Shown: one piece after another, positions 48,853-62,347 of the stretch
Layout of the letters: each line of letters begins with the position of its first letter
How positions within the stretch are numbered: position 1 is the first letter of the stretch
Assembly: GCF_004801885.1 (NCBI RefSeq)
Contig: NZ_SSSM01000001.1
Span: forward strand, 248,001-312,000
Direction of reading: 5' to 3'
From: Naasia lichenicola
GTDB lineage: Bacteria; Actinomycetota; Actinomycetes; Actinomycetales; Microbacteriaceae
Length of the DNA stretch: 64,000 bases
The notes under the pieces: generated by a model
Seen by the model: only the letters and a program-made list of their open reading frames with translations
Databases searched by the model: none
Told to the model about the DNA's origin: nothing
Translations under genes and position numbers: made by a program

Positions 48853-50216
48853 GCCCGACGAGTGCGGGAAACGGCACGACGGCCTACCTGCTGGCGGGCG
48901 CGCGCCTCAGCGACGGGCGGACGGTGGACATCCGTCTCGAGAGCGGCGTCGTCACCGCTGTCGGCGATCGCGTCGACGCCGGCGGCGCGACGAGGATCGA
49001 CGCCGACGGGCTGATCGCGCTGCCCGGCCTCGTCGACCTGCACACCCACCTCCGCGAGCCAGGGGGAGAGGGAGCCGAGACCGTGCTCAGCGGATCGCGG
49101 GCGGCAGCCGTCGGCGGCTTCACGGCGGTCAACGCGATGGCGAACACGACTCCCGTCGCCGACACCGCCAGCATCGTCGAGCAGGTCCAGGCCCTCGGCG
49201 ACGCCGCCGGGTACGTCACCGTCCGGCCCATCGGCGCCGTCACGAAGGGCCTCGCCGGCACCCAGCTCGCCGACATCGGCGGGATGGCCCGCTCCAAGGC
49301 GCGGGTGCGGGTGTTCAGCGACGACGGCAGCTGCGTCGCCGACCCGCTGCTGATGCGCAGGGCACTGGAGTACATCCGCACCTTCGACGGCGTGCTCGCC
49401 CAGCACGCCCAGGAGCCGCGCCTCACCGAGGGTGCCCAGCTCAACGAGGGACCGATGAGCGCGGAGCTCGGGCTCGCCGGCTGGCCTGCCGTCGCCGAGG
49501 AGACGATCATCGCTCGCGACGTGCTGCTCGCCCAGCACACCGGCGCCCGACTGCACGTCTGCCACCTCTCGACCGCGGGCAGCGTGGAAGTCATCCGCTG
49601 GGCCAAGGCCCGCGGCATCCGGGTCACCGCCGAGGTGACCCCGCACCACCTGCTGCTCACCGACCGCCTCGCCGCGGGCTATGACGCGCGCTTCAAGGTC
49701 AACCCGCCCCTGCGCTCCGATGCGGATGTCGAGGCGGTGCGCGCCGGGCTCGCCGACGGCACCATCGACATCGTCGCGACCGACCACGCCCCGCACGGCC
49801 ACGATGCCAAGCACTGCGAGTGGAGCGCCGCGGCCAACGGGATGGTGGGCCTCGAGTCCGCGCTGTCCGTGGTGCAGGAGGCGATGGTGGAGACGGGTCT
49901 GCTCGTCTGGGCAGACGTCGAGCGCGTGCTGTCGGTGGCTCCCGCGAGGATCGGCGGCGTGGAGGGACACGGTCAGCCGATCGCGGTGGGATCCGCCGCG
50001 GAGATCATCCTCATCGACCCGTCGGCTCGGCGCGACTTCGGCATCGCCGATCTCGCCGGCAAGAGCGTCAACTCGCCCTATCTCGGCCGCAGCCTGCCGG
50101 GTGCGGTCGTCGCGACGTTCCACCTCGGTGCGCCGACCGTGCTGAACGGACATATCGTCGAACGCGGCCCTCTCGGACGCAGCTCCCTCGAACCGAATGC
50201 GACAGCCCATGCCTGA
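48849..50216 (+). CDS. pyrC: Dihydroorotase
   Basis: A 455-residue class I amidohydrolase, third step of UMP synthesis. Zinc motifs [20 protein letters not shown] and [13 protein letters not shown], and [10 protein letters not shown], are present. ATG overlaps pyrB. The last eight bases overlap the next gene. Confidence 0.95.
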   Translation: MSPTSAGNGTTAYLLAGARLSDGRTVDIRLESGVVTAVGDRVDAGGATRIDADGLIALPGLVDLHTHLREPGGEGAETVLSGSRAAAVGGFTAVNAMANTTPVADTASIVEQVQALGDAAGYVTVRPIGAVTKGLAGTQLADIGGMARSKARVRVFSDDGSCVADPLLMRRALEYIRTFDGVLAQHAQEPRLTEGAQLNEGPMSAELGLAGWPAVAEETIIARDVLLAQHTGARLHVCHLSTAGSVEVIRWAKARGIRVTAEVTPHHLLLTDRLAAGYDARFKVNPPLRSDADVEAVRAGLADGTIDIVATDHAPHGHDAKHCEWSAAANGMVGLESALSVVQEAMVETGLLVWADVERVLSVAPARIGGVEGHGQPIAVGSAAEIILIDPSARRDFGIADLAGKSVNSPYLGRSLPGAVVATFHLGAPTVLNGHIVERGPLGRSSLEPNATAHA

Positions 50217-50760
50217 ACTCACCCCGGTGCTCATCGTCGTCGCCCTCATCGTGCTCGTCCTGATCGGCATGGCCCTCGGCTGGCGAGCCAGCAAGCGTCG
50301 CTCCGTGCAGTATGGCGAGGTCGCTCAGCTGCCCGACGACCCGGGTCAGGATCTGCTGACCGCCGACGTGTTCTACGTCTCGACGACCCTCGAGGCGCAG
50401 GCCCTTCAACGCGTCGCCTCCCGCGGTCTCGCCGTGCGCGGACGCGCGACCGTCCAGGTCTTCTGGTCGGGCGTCTCGCTCGCCCTGCCCGGTCAGGACG
50501 CCGTCTTCATCCCCACCACCTCGATCACGGGCCTCGGCACCGGCACGGTCACCGTGGATCGGGTCGTGGAGCCCGGCGGGATGATCGTGATCACCTGGAT
50601 CCTCGGCAGCACCCCCGTCGACACCTACCTCCGCCCCCTCTCGGGCGACGACAAGACGCGCATCCTCGACACGATTCACGCGATCCGACCTGGTTCGGTA
50701 GCGTCGTCTCGGTTCGATGAGGACTCGCACGCATCATCGAACGAAGAAAGTGAGCTCTGA
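50209..50760 (+). CDS. Membrane protein between pyrC and carA (Rv1382-like position)
   Basis: A 183-residue protein with one N-terminal helix (about 5-24, VLIVVALIVLVLIGMALGW) and a soluble beta-rich domain (about 50-150; VFYVSTTLEAQALQRV, VFIPTTSITGLGTGTV) suggestive of a PH-like fold. An analogous small membrane protein lies between pyrC and carA in Mycobacterium (Rv1382), so the position is conserved; the function is unknown. Start ATG 50209 overlaps pyrC by eight bases. Confidence 0.75.
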   Translation: MPELTPVLIVVALIVLVLIGMALGWRASKRRSVQYGEVAQLPDDPGQDLLTADVFYVSTTLEAQALQRVASRGLAVRGRATVQVFWSGVSLALPGQDAVFIPTTSITGLGTGTVTVDRVVEPGGMIVITWILGSTPVDTYLRPLSGDDKTRILDTIHAIRPGSVASSRFDEDSHASSNEESEL

Positions 50761-51989
50761 GTGGCCCCGTCAGCCCCCGCCGTGTTCGTGCTCGAGGACG
50801 GACGGCGATTCCGCGGCCGCGCCTACGGCGCAGTCGGACGCGCATTCGGCGAAGCCGTCTTCACCACCGGGATGACCGGCTATCAGGAGACCATCACGGA
50901 TCCCTCCTACGCCGGGCAGATCGTCGCCCAGACCGCGCCGCACATCGGCAACACCGGCGTCAACGACGAGGATCCCGAGTCCGCCCGCATCTGGGTCGCC
51001 GGCTACGTCGTCCGCGATCCCTCTCGCGTGGTCTCCAACCACCGCGCGAAGCGCAGCCTCGACGACGATCTGACCGCTCAGGGCATCGTCGGCATCTCGG
51101 GCATCGACACCCGCGCCCTCACCCGGCACCTGCGCGACCGCGGCGCCATGCGCTCGGCGATCTTCTCGGGTCCGGATGCCGACCTCGACCCCGCCGAGCA
51201 GCTGACGCTCGTCACCTCCAGCCCCGAGATGAGCGGACTCAATCTGTCCGCCGAGGTGTCCACCGACACCGCGTACACGGTGGACGCGACCGCCGAGCGG
51301 ATCGGCTCGGTCGCCATCCTGGACCTCGGCATCAAGGCCGCGACCATCCACGCGCTCGCCGCCCGCGGGTTCGACGTGCACGTCGTGCCCGAATCGATCA
51401 GCGCCGATGATCTCTTCGCCCTCGACCCGACCGCCGTCTTCTACTCGAACGGCCCGGGAGACCCTGAGGCGTCCGATCACCACATCGCGCTCCTCCAGCA
51501 GGTCCTGAAGCGCGGGATCCCGTTCTTCGGCATCTGCTTCGGCAACCAGCTGCTCGGCCGCGCCCTCGGCTTCGGCACCTACAAGCTGCCCTTCGGTCAC
51601 CGGGGGATCAATCAGCCGGTGCTCGACCGCCGCACCGGACGGGTGGAGATCACCGCGCACAACCACGGCTTCGCGGTCGACGCCCCGCTCGACGGTCCCG
51701 TCGAGTCGCCCGCCGGCTTCGGACGGGTCGAGGTCAGCCACGTCGGACTCAACGACCAGGTCGTCGAAGGCCTCGCCTGCCTCGACATCCCCGCCTTCTC
51801 GGTCCAGTACCACCCCGAGGCCGCAGCGGGGCCGCACGACTCCGCGTACCTGTTCGACCGCTTCCGGGCGATGGTGATCGCGAGCGGCGAGAGCGCAGAG
51901 GCGGCCATCGAGGTCGAATCCAGCCCTGACGTGCTGCCGACGGACCGCTCGCCCCGAGACGGCGCCCGCCTCGCCGGAGAGGACGTCTG

Positions 51990-51990
<1 letters not shown>
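50761..51990 (+). CDS. carA: Carbamoyl phosphate synthase small subunit
   Basis: A 409-residue glutaminase subunit. The N-terminal [20 protein letters not shown] and catalytic [16 protein letters not shown] (nucleophile Cys) and [11 protein letters not shown] are present. It supplies ammonia to CarB. GTG follows the previous stop directly. The tail of about 30 residues is Ser/Asp-rich. Confidence 0.95.
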
Positions 51991-55369
<3,379 letters not shown>

Positions 55370-55373
<4 letters not shown>

Positions 55374-56248
55374 ATCATCCCCGCCCCGAGTCCTTCGGAG
55401 CGCGCCTCGGCGCGGCATTCGATGCGCACGGACACCTGTGCGTCGGCATCGATCCGCACGAGTACCTTCTCTCGGACTGGGGTCTCGCTCAGAGCGCCAC
55501 AGGCGCCCTCGAGTTCGGCCTCCGCGTCGTCGAGGCGTGCGCGGGTCGGGTGGGCATCATCAAGCCGCAGGTCGCCTTCTACGAGCGGTTCGGCTCCCTC
55601 GGCTTCCGGGCCCTCGAAGACGTCCTCGCCAGCGCCCGCGATGCGGGACTGCTGGTGATCGCCGACGCCAAGCGCGGCGATCTCGGGTCGACCTTCGAGG
55701 CGTACGCCGCCGCATGGTTCGGCGCCGACTCGCCGCTCGAGGCGGACGCGCTGACGGTGGCGCCCTACATGGGCTTCGGCTCGCTCGCCGCGCCGCTGGC
55801 GCAGGCGAAATCTCGCGGCAAGGGCATCTTCGTGCTCGCCGCGACCTCCAATCCCGAGGCGGGTGAGCTGCAGACCGCCACGGTCTCCCGCGGCTCGCAG
55901 GCCGGAAGCTCGGTGGCGGGCAGCATCGCCGCCGCTGTCGCCGCGTACAACGCGGAGCACTACGAGGCTGAGCGCCTCGGCTCGATCGGCGTCGTCATCG
56001 GCGCCACCGTCGACGTCGACGAGCTCGGCATCAGCGTGGAAGGGCTCGCGGCGTCGCCCGCGGCGCCCGTCCTCGCACCAGGTTTCGGCTTTCAGGGTGC
56101 GGAGGCCGGAGACGTCCGCCGCATCCTGGGGGCCAGCGCCGATCACGCCATCGTGACGGCGTCCCGCAGTATCTTGTCCGCTGGCCCCGGGGGGTTGGGC
56201 ACAGCGATCGACAAGCAGGTTCGGCAGGTGTCGGAGGCATACGAGTGA
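55370..56248 (+). CDS. pyrF: Orotidine 5'-phosphate decarboxylase (type 2)
   Basis: A 292-residue enzyme of the longer actinobacterial class. [17 protein letters not shown] is the catalytic Asp-Lys segment; [12 protein letters not shown] and [18 protein letters not shown] fit the family. It makes UMP, the last pyrimidine step. ATG overlaps carB, and its stop overlaps mihF by GTGA. Confidence 0.95.
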
Positions 56249-56682
56249 AACCCCCCGAAGTCGACAGGATCGCAGGCAGTCGCGCCGCGGTCGCTGCCCG
56301 TCGAGCACGGGCGGAGGTGAAGCGTCAGGTCGCATCGGGTGACCGCACGGCGAGCGAGGTGCTCGACGCGGCGACCGCCGAGAATCCCGCGGAGGCGACT
56401 CTGCGCGTCAGCGAGCTGATCGCGAGCATCCCGTGGCTCGGCCCGACCCGCACCGCGCGGATCATGACCGATCTCGGCATCGCCCAGTCCAAGCGCGTCG
56501 GCGGTCTCGGCGTGCACCAGAAGGAGCGCCTGCGCGCCTTCCTGGTAGAGCGTCAGCAGCTGGTCGACCGGCACCGCGCAGGGGAGCGCGCGACGGTCAA
56601 CGCGGGCGGCGGTGGCGACCACGACGGCTCCGACGGCAGCGGTCGCAGTGCTGATGGGGATCAGCCGGCCAGTGGCGAATAG
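56245..56682 (+). CDS. mihF: Integration host factor, actinobacterial type (mIHF)
   Basis: A 145-residue nucleoid protein. The core [20 protein letters not shown] and [20 protein letters not shown], then [15 protein letters not shown], includes the helix-two-turn-helix of mIHF. The last 35 residues are Gly/Asp/Ser-rich and unlike other mIHF proteins. It binds and bends DNA. GTG at 56245. gmk starts within its last codons; mihF-gmk is a typical actinobacterial pair. Confidence 0.92.
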   Translation: MKPPEVDRIAGSRAAVAARRARAEVKRQVASGDRTASEVLDAATAENPAEATLRVSELIASIPWLGPTRTARIMTDLGIAQSKRVGGLGVHQKERLRAFLVERQQLVDRHRAGERATVNAGGGGDHDGSDGSGRSADGDQPASGE

Positions 56683-57349
56683 CACCACTGATCAGGCATT
56701 CGGCGGACCGGACTCGAGCAGTCGGGGCGTGCGTCACCCGGGCTCCAGCGGCCAGGGCGACCCTCGGCCGCCCGAGTCGAGCGGGCAGGTTCGTGGAGCA
56801 CTCGTCGTCCTCGCCGGACCCACGGCGGTCGGCAAGGGCACGGTCGCCGCGCACATCCGCGCGCACCACCCCGAGGTGCTGCTCTCCGTGAGCGCGACCA
56901 CCCGCAAGCCCCGTCCCGGCGAGGTCGAGGCCGTCAACTACTACTTCGTCGACGACGCGGAGTTCGATCGGATGATCGAGCACTCGGAGTTCCTCGAGTG
57001 GGCGACGGTGCACAACGCCTCGCGATACGGCACCCCGAAGGCGCCGATCATCGCAGCGCTGGAGCGCGGACGCAGCGTGCTGCTGGAGATCGACATCCAG
57101 GGCGCACGGCAGGTCCGACAGGCGTTCCCCGAGGCGCGACTGGTCTTCCTGCTGCCGCCCACCTGGGACGAGCTGGTGCGCCGACTCGTCGGCCGCGGCA
57201 CGGAGGACGCCGAGGAGCGGGAGCGTCGACTCGCCACCGCACGGGTCGAACTGGCCGCTCAGGACGAGTTCGACTATCGCGTCGTCAACTCCGACGTGGA
57301 GACAGCGGCCCAAGAGGTCGTACACTTGATGCCTGCTGCGCACAGCTGA
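56672..57349 (+). CDS. gmk: Guanylate kinase
   Basis: A 225-residue kinase converting GMP to GDP. P-loop [18 protein letters not shown] at about 45-62 and the GMP site [36 protein letters not shown] are intact. The family is about 185-200 long; the first 40 residues here are a Ser/Gly/Pro-rich extension. GTG at 56672 overlaps mihF by 11 bases; ATG at 56612 would be longer and less likely. Confidence 0.92.
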   Translation: MANSTTDQAFGGPDSSSRGVRHPGSSGQGDPRPPESSGQVRGALVVLAGPTAVGKGTVAAHIRAHHPEVLLSVSATTRKPRPGEVEAVNYYFVDDAEFDRMIEHSEFLEWATVHNASRYGTPKAPIIAALERGRSVLLEIDIQGARQVRQAFPEARLVFLLPPTWDELVRRLVGRGTEDAEERERRLATARVELAAQDEFDYRVVNSDVETAAQEVVHLMPAAHS

Positions 57350-57473
57350 ACGCTGTGCACGCCCGGATCTGCCCGCAGAGCACGGGCAGCCCTGATGTCC
57401 CAATGAGTATCGGGCCATTCGGCATCCCGCAGCAGACGAACTTCGGCCCATACCGGCCGGCGAGAGGACGAAC

Positions 57474-57728
57474 ATGACCAGCACGCGACTCAAGGGCATC
57501 ATCGACCCGCCCATCGACGACCTCCTCGGCAAGGTCGACTCCAAGTACGCGCTCGTGCTCTTCGCCTCGAAGCGCGCGCGCCAGATCAACGACTACTACG
57601 CCGATCTGCACGAGGGAAGCCTCTTCGACAACGTCGGACCGCTGGTCGACTCGTCGATCGACGACAAGCCGCTGACCGTGGCACTGCACGAGATCAACGA
57701 GAACAAGCTCGAGATGCGGGCGCTCTGA
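57474..57728 (+). CDS. rpoZ: RNA polymerase omega subunit
   Basis: An 84-residue protein with [38 protein letters not shown] and [11 protein letters not shown], the actinobacterial omega pattern. It helps RNA polymerase assembly. ATG at 57474. Its stop TGA (57726-57728) overlaps CTG at 57725, a possible start of coaBC. Confidence 0.93.
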   Translation: MTSTRLKGIIDPPIDDLLGKVDSKYALVLFASKRARQINDYYADLHEGSLFDNVGPLVDSSIDDKPLTVALHEINENKLEMRAL

Positions 57729-57781
57729 CCGAGACCGCACTCCGCGAAGGCGTCGCCCCATCGGGGCGGCGCCTTCGCGTC

Positions 57782-58966
57782 GTGGTCGGCATCACCGGCG
57801 GCATCGCCGCCTACAAGGCGGTCGGCGTCGTCCGGCTGCTCGTGCTCGCCGGTCACGACGTCCAGGTCGTCGCGACCGAGGCCGCCCTGCGCTTCGTGGG
57901 ACGGCCCACCCTCGAGGCGCTCAGCCGCAACCCGGTGCACACCGAGCTCTACGAGGGCGTCGCCGAGGTCCGGCATGTGGCGATCGGCCAGTCCGCCGAT
58001 CTGATCGTGATCGCCCCCGCGACCGCGAACACCCTCGCCAAGCTCGCGAGCGGGCTCGCCGACGACCTCCTCGGCAACACCGTGCTCGCCAGCCGCGCAC
58101 CCCTGGTGGTCGCACCCGCGATGCACACGGAGATGTGGCAGAACCCGGCGACCGTGGCCAACGTCGCGACCCTGCGCGCCCGCGGCGTGCGCATCGTCGG
58201 CCCGGCCAGCGGCCAGCTGACCGGCAAGGACGCGGGCCCCGGACGGATGTCCGAGCCCGACGACATCGTCGCGGCCGCACTCGCCGCCCTGAGGCCTCAG
58301 GACCTGGCCGGACGGCGCATCGCCATCACCGCGGGGGGCACCCGCGAGCCGCTCGACCCGGTGCGCTTCCTCGGCAACAGATCCAGCGGCAAGCAGGGCG
58401 TCGCCCTCGCCGCCGCCGCACGCGACCGCGGTGCGCACGTCACGCTCATCGCCGCCCATCTCGAGGTGCCCGTGCCCGCCGGAGTCGCTCTGGTCGAGGT
58501 GCAGACCGCCCAGGAGCTGGCCGTCGCGGTGGCGGACGCCGCACAGGTCGCCGACGCCGTCGTGATGGCCGCCGCCGTGGCCGACTACCGGCCCGAGACG
58601 GTCGCCGACGACAAGATCAAGAAGGACGCGACCGGCGATGTCCTCGAGCTGCGCCTGGTCAAGAATCCGGACATCCTCGCGAGCCTGACGAACGGCACCC
58701 TCACCCCGAAGCGGCTGCCGGGTCAGGTGGTGATCGGCTTCGCCGCCGAGACCGAGACGGACGATGCAGCGCTGCTGGCGATCGCGAGCGCGAAGGCGGT
58801 CCGCAAGGGCGTGGACTTCCTGGTGGTCAATCGGGTCGGCTGGACCGAGGTCTTCGCTGCCGATGACACCCGTGTGACGCTGCTCGATCGGGCCGGTTCT
58901 ATAGTGGGGGACGCCGTGGGCGACAAGATGTCGGTGGCGCATCGGATACTCGATCTGCTCGTCTGA
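57782..58966 (+). CDS. coaBC: Bifunctional phosphopantothenoylcysteine synthetase/decarboxylase (CoaBC)
   Basis: A 394-residue CoA-pathway enzyme. The flavin domain (CoaC) has GITGGIAAYKAVGVVRLL, RHVAIGQSADLIVIAPATAN and APAMHTEMWQNPA. The CoaB half has AGGTREPLDPVRFLGNRSSG and a Lys-rich KKDATGD. The first allowed start, GTG 57782, falls within the first beta strand and has no ribosome site. A CTG at 57725 overlapping the rpoZ stop would add 19 residues, giving the fuller RRLRVVVGITGG strand. The true start is therefore uncertain. Confidence 0.93.
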   Translation: MVGITGGIAAYKAVGVVRLLVLAGHDVQVVATEAALRFVGRPTLEALSRNPVHTELYEGVAEVRHVAIGQSADLIVIAPATANTLAKLASGLADDLLGNTVLASRAPLVVAPAMHTEMWQNPATVANVATLRARGVRIVGPASGQLTGKDAGPGRMSEPDDIVAAALAALRPQDLAGRRIAITAGGTREPLDPVRFLGNRSSGKQGVALAAAARDRGAHVTLIAAHLEVPVPAGVALVEVQTAQELAVAVADAAQVADAVVMAAAVADYRPETVADDKIKKDATGDVLELRLVKNPDILASLTNGTLTPKRLPGQVVIGFAAETETDDAALLAIASAKAVRKGVDFLVVNRVGWTEVFAADDTRVTLLDRAGSIVGDAVGDKMSVAHRILDLLV

Positions 58967-58969
58967 TCC

Positions 58970-58984
58970 GGCCCTCGCAGGGCC
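58970..58984 (+). terminator. Short hairpin after coaBC
   Basis: GGCCCT-CGC-AGGGCC, six-pair stem, three bases after the coaBC stop; no T-tail. Confidence 0.4.
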
Positions 58985-59104
58985 GATCGTCGGACAGCTC
59001 GCGGTGCCGCGCGAAGCCATCATCGAGTCGGGCGCTTCCGTCCGTCTCAGCCGCCGCCCGATCGACCTGCCGCGTCCATGACGCTGCGAACCTCTGGAGC
59101 CCCC

Positions 59105-60310
59105 ATGGCCGCACTGCGCCTCTTCACGTCGGAATCCGTCACCGAGGGCCACCCCGACAAGATCTGCGACCAGATCTCCGACTCGATCCTCGACGCCCTC
59201 ATCGAGCAGGATCCGAACAGCCGGGTGGCCGTTGAGACCCTCGTCACCACGGGTCTCGTGCACGTGGCGGGTGAGGTCACCACCGCCGGCTACGCCGACA
59301 TCCCCGGGATCGTGCGCAAGAAGATCAAGGAGATCGGATACGACTCCTCCGAGAAGAGCTTCGACGCCGAGAGCTGCGGTGTCTCCGTCTCCATCGGCTC
59401 GCAGTCGCCCGACATCGCCGGGGGAGTCGACCGCGCCCTCGAGGCCCGCGAGGCCGATGAGGCAGGGGAGGGCATCGACCTGCTGAGCACCCAGGGCGCC
59501 GGTGACCAGGGCATCATGTTCGGCTTCGCCACCACCGAGACCGCCGTGCTGCTGCCGCTGCCGATCTGGCTGGCCCACCGGCTCGCCGAGCGGCTCGCCG
59601 CCGTCCGCCGCGACGGAGTTCTCGCCTACCTGCGACCCGACGGCAAGACCCAGGTCACGGTCGGCTACGACGGCCTCGTCCCGGTCTCCGTCGAGACGGT
59701 GGTGCTCTCCACCCAGCACGCGCCGTGGGTCAGCAACGCGCAGATCGCCGCCGAGGTCGAAGCCCACGTCATCCGCCCGGTCCTCGACCTCGTCGAGCTC
59801 GACACCTCGCACGTGCAACTCCTGATCAACCCGACCGGCCGCTTCGAGATCGGCGGGCCCAAGGGCGACGCAGGGCTCACCGGACGCAAGATCATCGTCG
59901 ACACATACGGCGGCGCGGCCCGTCACGGCGGCGGCGCGTTCAGTGGCAAGGACCCGTCCAAGGTCGACCGCTCGGCCGCCTACGCCATGCGGTGGGTGGC
60001 CAAGAACGCGGTCGCCGCCGGGCTCGCCGATCGGCTGGAGATCCAGGTCGCCTATGCGATCGGCCGTGCCGCACCCGTCGGCCTGTACGTCGAGAGCTTC
60101 GGCACCGGCCGCGTCTCCGACGAGGCGATCATCGGCGCCATCCGCGAGGTCTTCGACCTGCGTCCCGCCGCGATCATCCGCGATCTCGATCTGCGTCGGC
60201 CCATCTATGCGCAGACCGCGGCATACGGGCACTTCGGTCGCGAGCTGCCTGACTTCACCTGGGAGCGCCTCGATCGCACCGACGACCTCCGAAGCGCCGT
60301 CGGTCTCTGA
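59105..60310 (+). CDS. metK: S-adenosylmethionine synthetase
   Basis: A 401-residue enzyme making SAM from ATP and methionine. [33 protein letters not shown], and [20 protein letters not shown] are the signature segments. ATG at 59105 with CTCTGGAG upstream. I saw no recognised SAM riboswitch in the 138-base gap before it. priA follows after three bases. Confidence 0.96.
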   Translation: MAALRLFTSESVTEGHPDKICDQISDSILDALIEQDPNSRVAVETLVTTGLVHVAGEVTTAGYADIPGIVRKKIKEIGYDSSEKSFDAESCGVSVSIGSQSPDIAGGVDRALEAREADEAGEGIDLLSTQGAGDQGIMFGFATTETAVLLPLPIWLAHRLAERLAAVRRDGVLAYLRPDGKTQVTVGYDGLVPVSVETVVLSTQHAPWVSNAQIAAEVEAHVIRPVLDLVELDTSHVQLLINPTGRFEIGGPKGDAGLTGRKIIVDTYGGAARHGGGAFSGKDPSKVDRSAAYAMRWVAKNAVAAGLADRLEIQVAYAIGRAAPVGLYVESFGTGRVSDEAIIGAIREVFDLRPAAIIRDLDLRRPIYAQTAAYGHFGRELPDFTWERLDRTDDLRSAVGL

Positions 60311-60313
60311 GCG

Positions 60314-62269
60314 GTGACCGGTCCGGCTGAGCCCGAGACACCCGGGCACTCTTCGACGCGACTCGAGCTGGAGGTCGATCTCGACTTCGGTCCGGGTGTC
60401 GACGGCGCGGCCGACGGCGCCCTCGACACCGCCCTCGACCCGGCCACCGACGCTTCGTCGGACGGGGATCGGCCGCACAGCGTCGCGCGGGTGCTGATCG
60501 ACTCGCCGCTTCCGCAGCTCGACCACCTGTTCGACTACCGGGTGCCCGACGGGCTGATCGGGCAGGTGCAGGCCGGCATGCGGGTGCGCGTGCCGCTGCG
60601 GGTGGCGCGGCGCATCGCCGACGGCTTCGTGGTCGAGACCGCGGCCACCACCGAGGTCCCGGGCGGCCTCAGCGAGCTCGAGGCCCTCGTGTCGGCGCAG
60701 CCCGTGCTCACCGCCGAGGTGTTCGCCCTGGCTCGGGCGGTCGCCGATCGCTCCGCCGGCAACGCCAGCGATGTGCTGCGCCTGGCCATCCCCAAGCGCT
60801 ACGTGCGCGAGGAGAAGGCATGGCTGGCGCGCGAGACCGTCCCCGACTTCACCCGTCCCGACAGTCCCGAGCTGACAGGGTACGGCGATGACGCGGCCAT
60901 CCAGCCGGGCAGCCGGATCGCGCTGTCCGCGCTCACCGGACTCGTCGAGATCGGCGGGGAGTGGATCGGCGAATGGGCGATCACCCTCGCGCAGCTCGCC
61001 GTGCGCGAGCTCGCCGCCGGCAGGAGCGCCATCCTCGCCGCCCCTGACTACCGCGACATCGACCAGATCATGATCGCGCTCGCGCACACCGCCCGGCCCG
61101 AGGATGTGATCCGGCTCGACGCCCGCCAACCGCCGGCGCTGCGCTACCGCGGATTCCTCGGAGCTCTCGACCCCCGGCCGAGGATCCTGGTCGGCAACCG
61201 ATCGATCGTCTACGCACCGGCGCACCACCTCGGACTGATCGCGCTCTGGAACGACGGCGACAGCCTCTACGGAGAGCAGCTCGCCCCCTACGCGCATGCC
61301 CGGGACGTCGCTCTCCTGCGCCAGGAGCAGAGCGGGGCCGCCCTCGTGCTGCTCGATCACGCGCGGTCCATCGCCGCCGAGCGGCTCGTCGAGCTCGGCT
61401 GGCTCCGGGCCGTGGCACCCACCCGACCACGCACGCCGAACATGGTGCTCACTCCCGAAGACCCCGGCAGCCCGCGCATCCCGCGCGGCGCCTGGCGGGC
61501 GGCCACGGAGGCGATCACTCACGGTCCCGTGCTCGTCCAGGTCGCCCGGCCGGGCAATGCCGCCCTCGACGCCCTGCGCAGCAAGGGCGACCCGATCGCA
61601 CCCGACGCGGGTCGGACCGCGCACGACCTCGGGCGCGCCTTTCCCGGCGTGAAGGTGCTGATCTCCGACGGCGAGCGTCCTCGCGACCGAGTGCCCCGCG
61701 ATCCCGCGCTCGTCATCGCCACCCGCGGGGCCGAGCCCATCGCCGACGGCGGATACGCGGCCGTCCTGCTGCTCGACGGCGAGCGGATGATGATGCGGGA
61801 GAGCGCCCGAGTCGCAGAGGACTGCCTGCGCTGGTGGTCGGCCGCCGCCACCCTCGCGGCCCCCGGGGCCCCGGTGCACCTGGTCGGCGTGACGGGGCCG
61901 ATCGCGGTGGCCATGGCGACCTGGCGGCAGGCCGAGTTCGTCGCCCGCGAGCTCGCCGACCGTCGACAGCTGCGCTTCCCGCCCTCCGTGCGCATCGCCA
62001 CCGTCACAGGTCCGCTCGCGCTCGTCGAGCGCGCGACCGCAGATGCCGAGTCGGCAGGAGCCTCGGTGCTCAACACCCTCCCCGCCGAGGACGGCACCGT
62101 GCGCAGCATCCTGCGCTTCGACTACGGCCACGGCCACGCCGTCGCCGGCACCCTGAAGGCCGCGGTGATCGCGGCCGCGAGCAGGTCTCGCCCGCGCGCC
62201 CGCGACGGAGGCGATCGCCGACCTCCTCCTACACTCAGAGTTCGGATGGATGACCCCGATGCGCTCTGA
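60314..62269 (+). CDS. priA: Primosomal protein N' (PriA), actinobacterial form without helicase motifs
   Basis: A 651-residue protein with the PriA N-terminal domain (ARVLIDSPLPQLDHLFDYRV, GMRVRVPL). The ATPase part is degenerate: no GxxGxGKT Walker A, no DEEH box, and none of the eight zinc cysteines. This state is typical of actinobacterial PriA, so replication restart, if kept, is without helicase action. The first 50 residues are an acidic, Ala/Asp-rich extension. GTG at 60314. No frameshift seen. Confidence 0.88.
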   Translation: MTGPAEPETPGHSSTRLELEVDLDFGPGVDGAADGALDTALDPATDASSDGDRPHSVARVLIDSPLPQLDHLFDYRVPDGLIGQVQAGMRVRVPLRVARRIADGFVVETAATTEVPGGLSELEALVSAQPVLTAEVFALARAVADRSAGNASDVLRLAIPKRYVREEKAWLARETVPDFTRPDSPELTGYGDDAAIQPGSRIALSALTGLVEIGGEWIGEWAITLAQLAVRELAAGRSAILAAPDYRDIDQIMIALAHTARPEDVIRLDARQPPALRYRGFLGALDPRPRILVGNRSIVYAPAHHLGLIALWNDGDSLYGEQLAPYAHARDVALLRQEQSGAALVLLDHARSIAAERLVELGWLRAVAPTRPRTPNMVLTPEDPGSPRIPRGAWRAATEAITHGPVLVQVARPGNAALDALRSKGDPIAPDAGRTAHDLGRAFPGVKVLISDGERPRDRVPRDPALVIATRGAEPIADGGYAAVLLLDGERMMMRESARVAEDCLRWWSAAATLAAPGAPVHLVGVTGPIAVAMATWRQAEFVARELADRRQLRFPPSVRIATVTGPLALVERATADAESAGASVLNTLPAEDGTVRSILRFDYGHGHAVAGTLKAAVIAAASRSRPRARDGGDRRPPPTLRVRMDDPDAL

Positions 62270-62347
62270 GGCAGCGCGCACATGGCCCAGTTCCGGGTTG
62301 ATGGGCGCTCACCCGTCGACCGGACGATGCAGCAGGGGAGGAGAGCG

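Noticed and set aside
58967-59104. SAM riboswitch before metK
   Set aside because: None of the conserved cores I know (SAM-I/IV, SAM-II, SAH) is visible in the 138 bases.
60314-62269. priA as a pseudogene because helicase motifs are missing
   Set aside because: The frame is intact over full length, and loss of these motifs is usual for actinobacterial PriA.
57596-62281. A 1561-codon open frame on the minus strand
   Set aside because: It runs antisense to rpoZ, coaBC, metK and priA, all clear genes, and its product is Arg/Gly/Asp-rich with no domain; a high-GC shadow.
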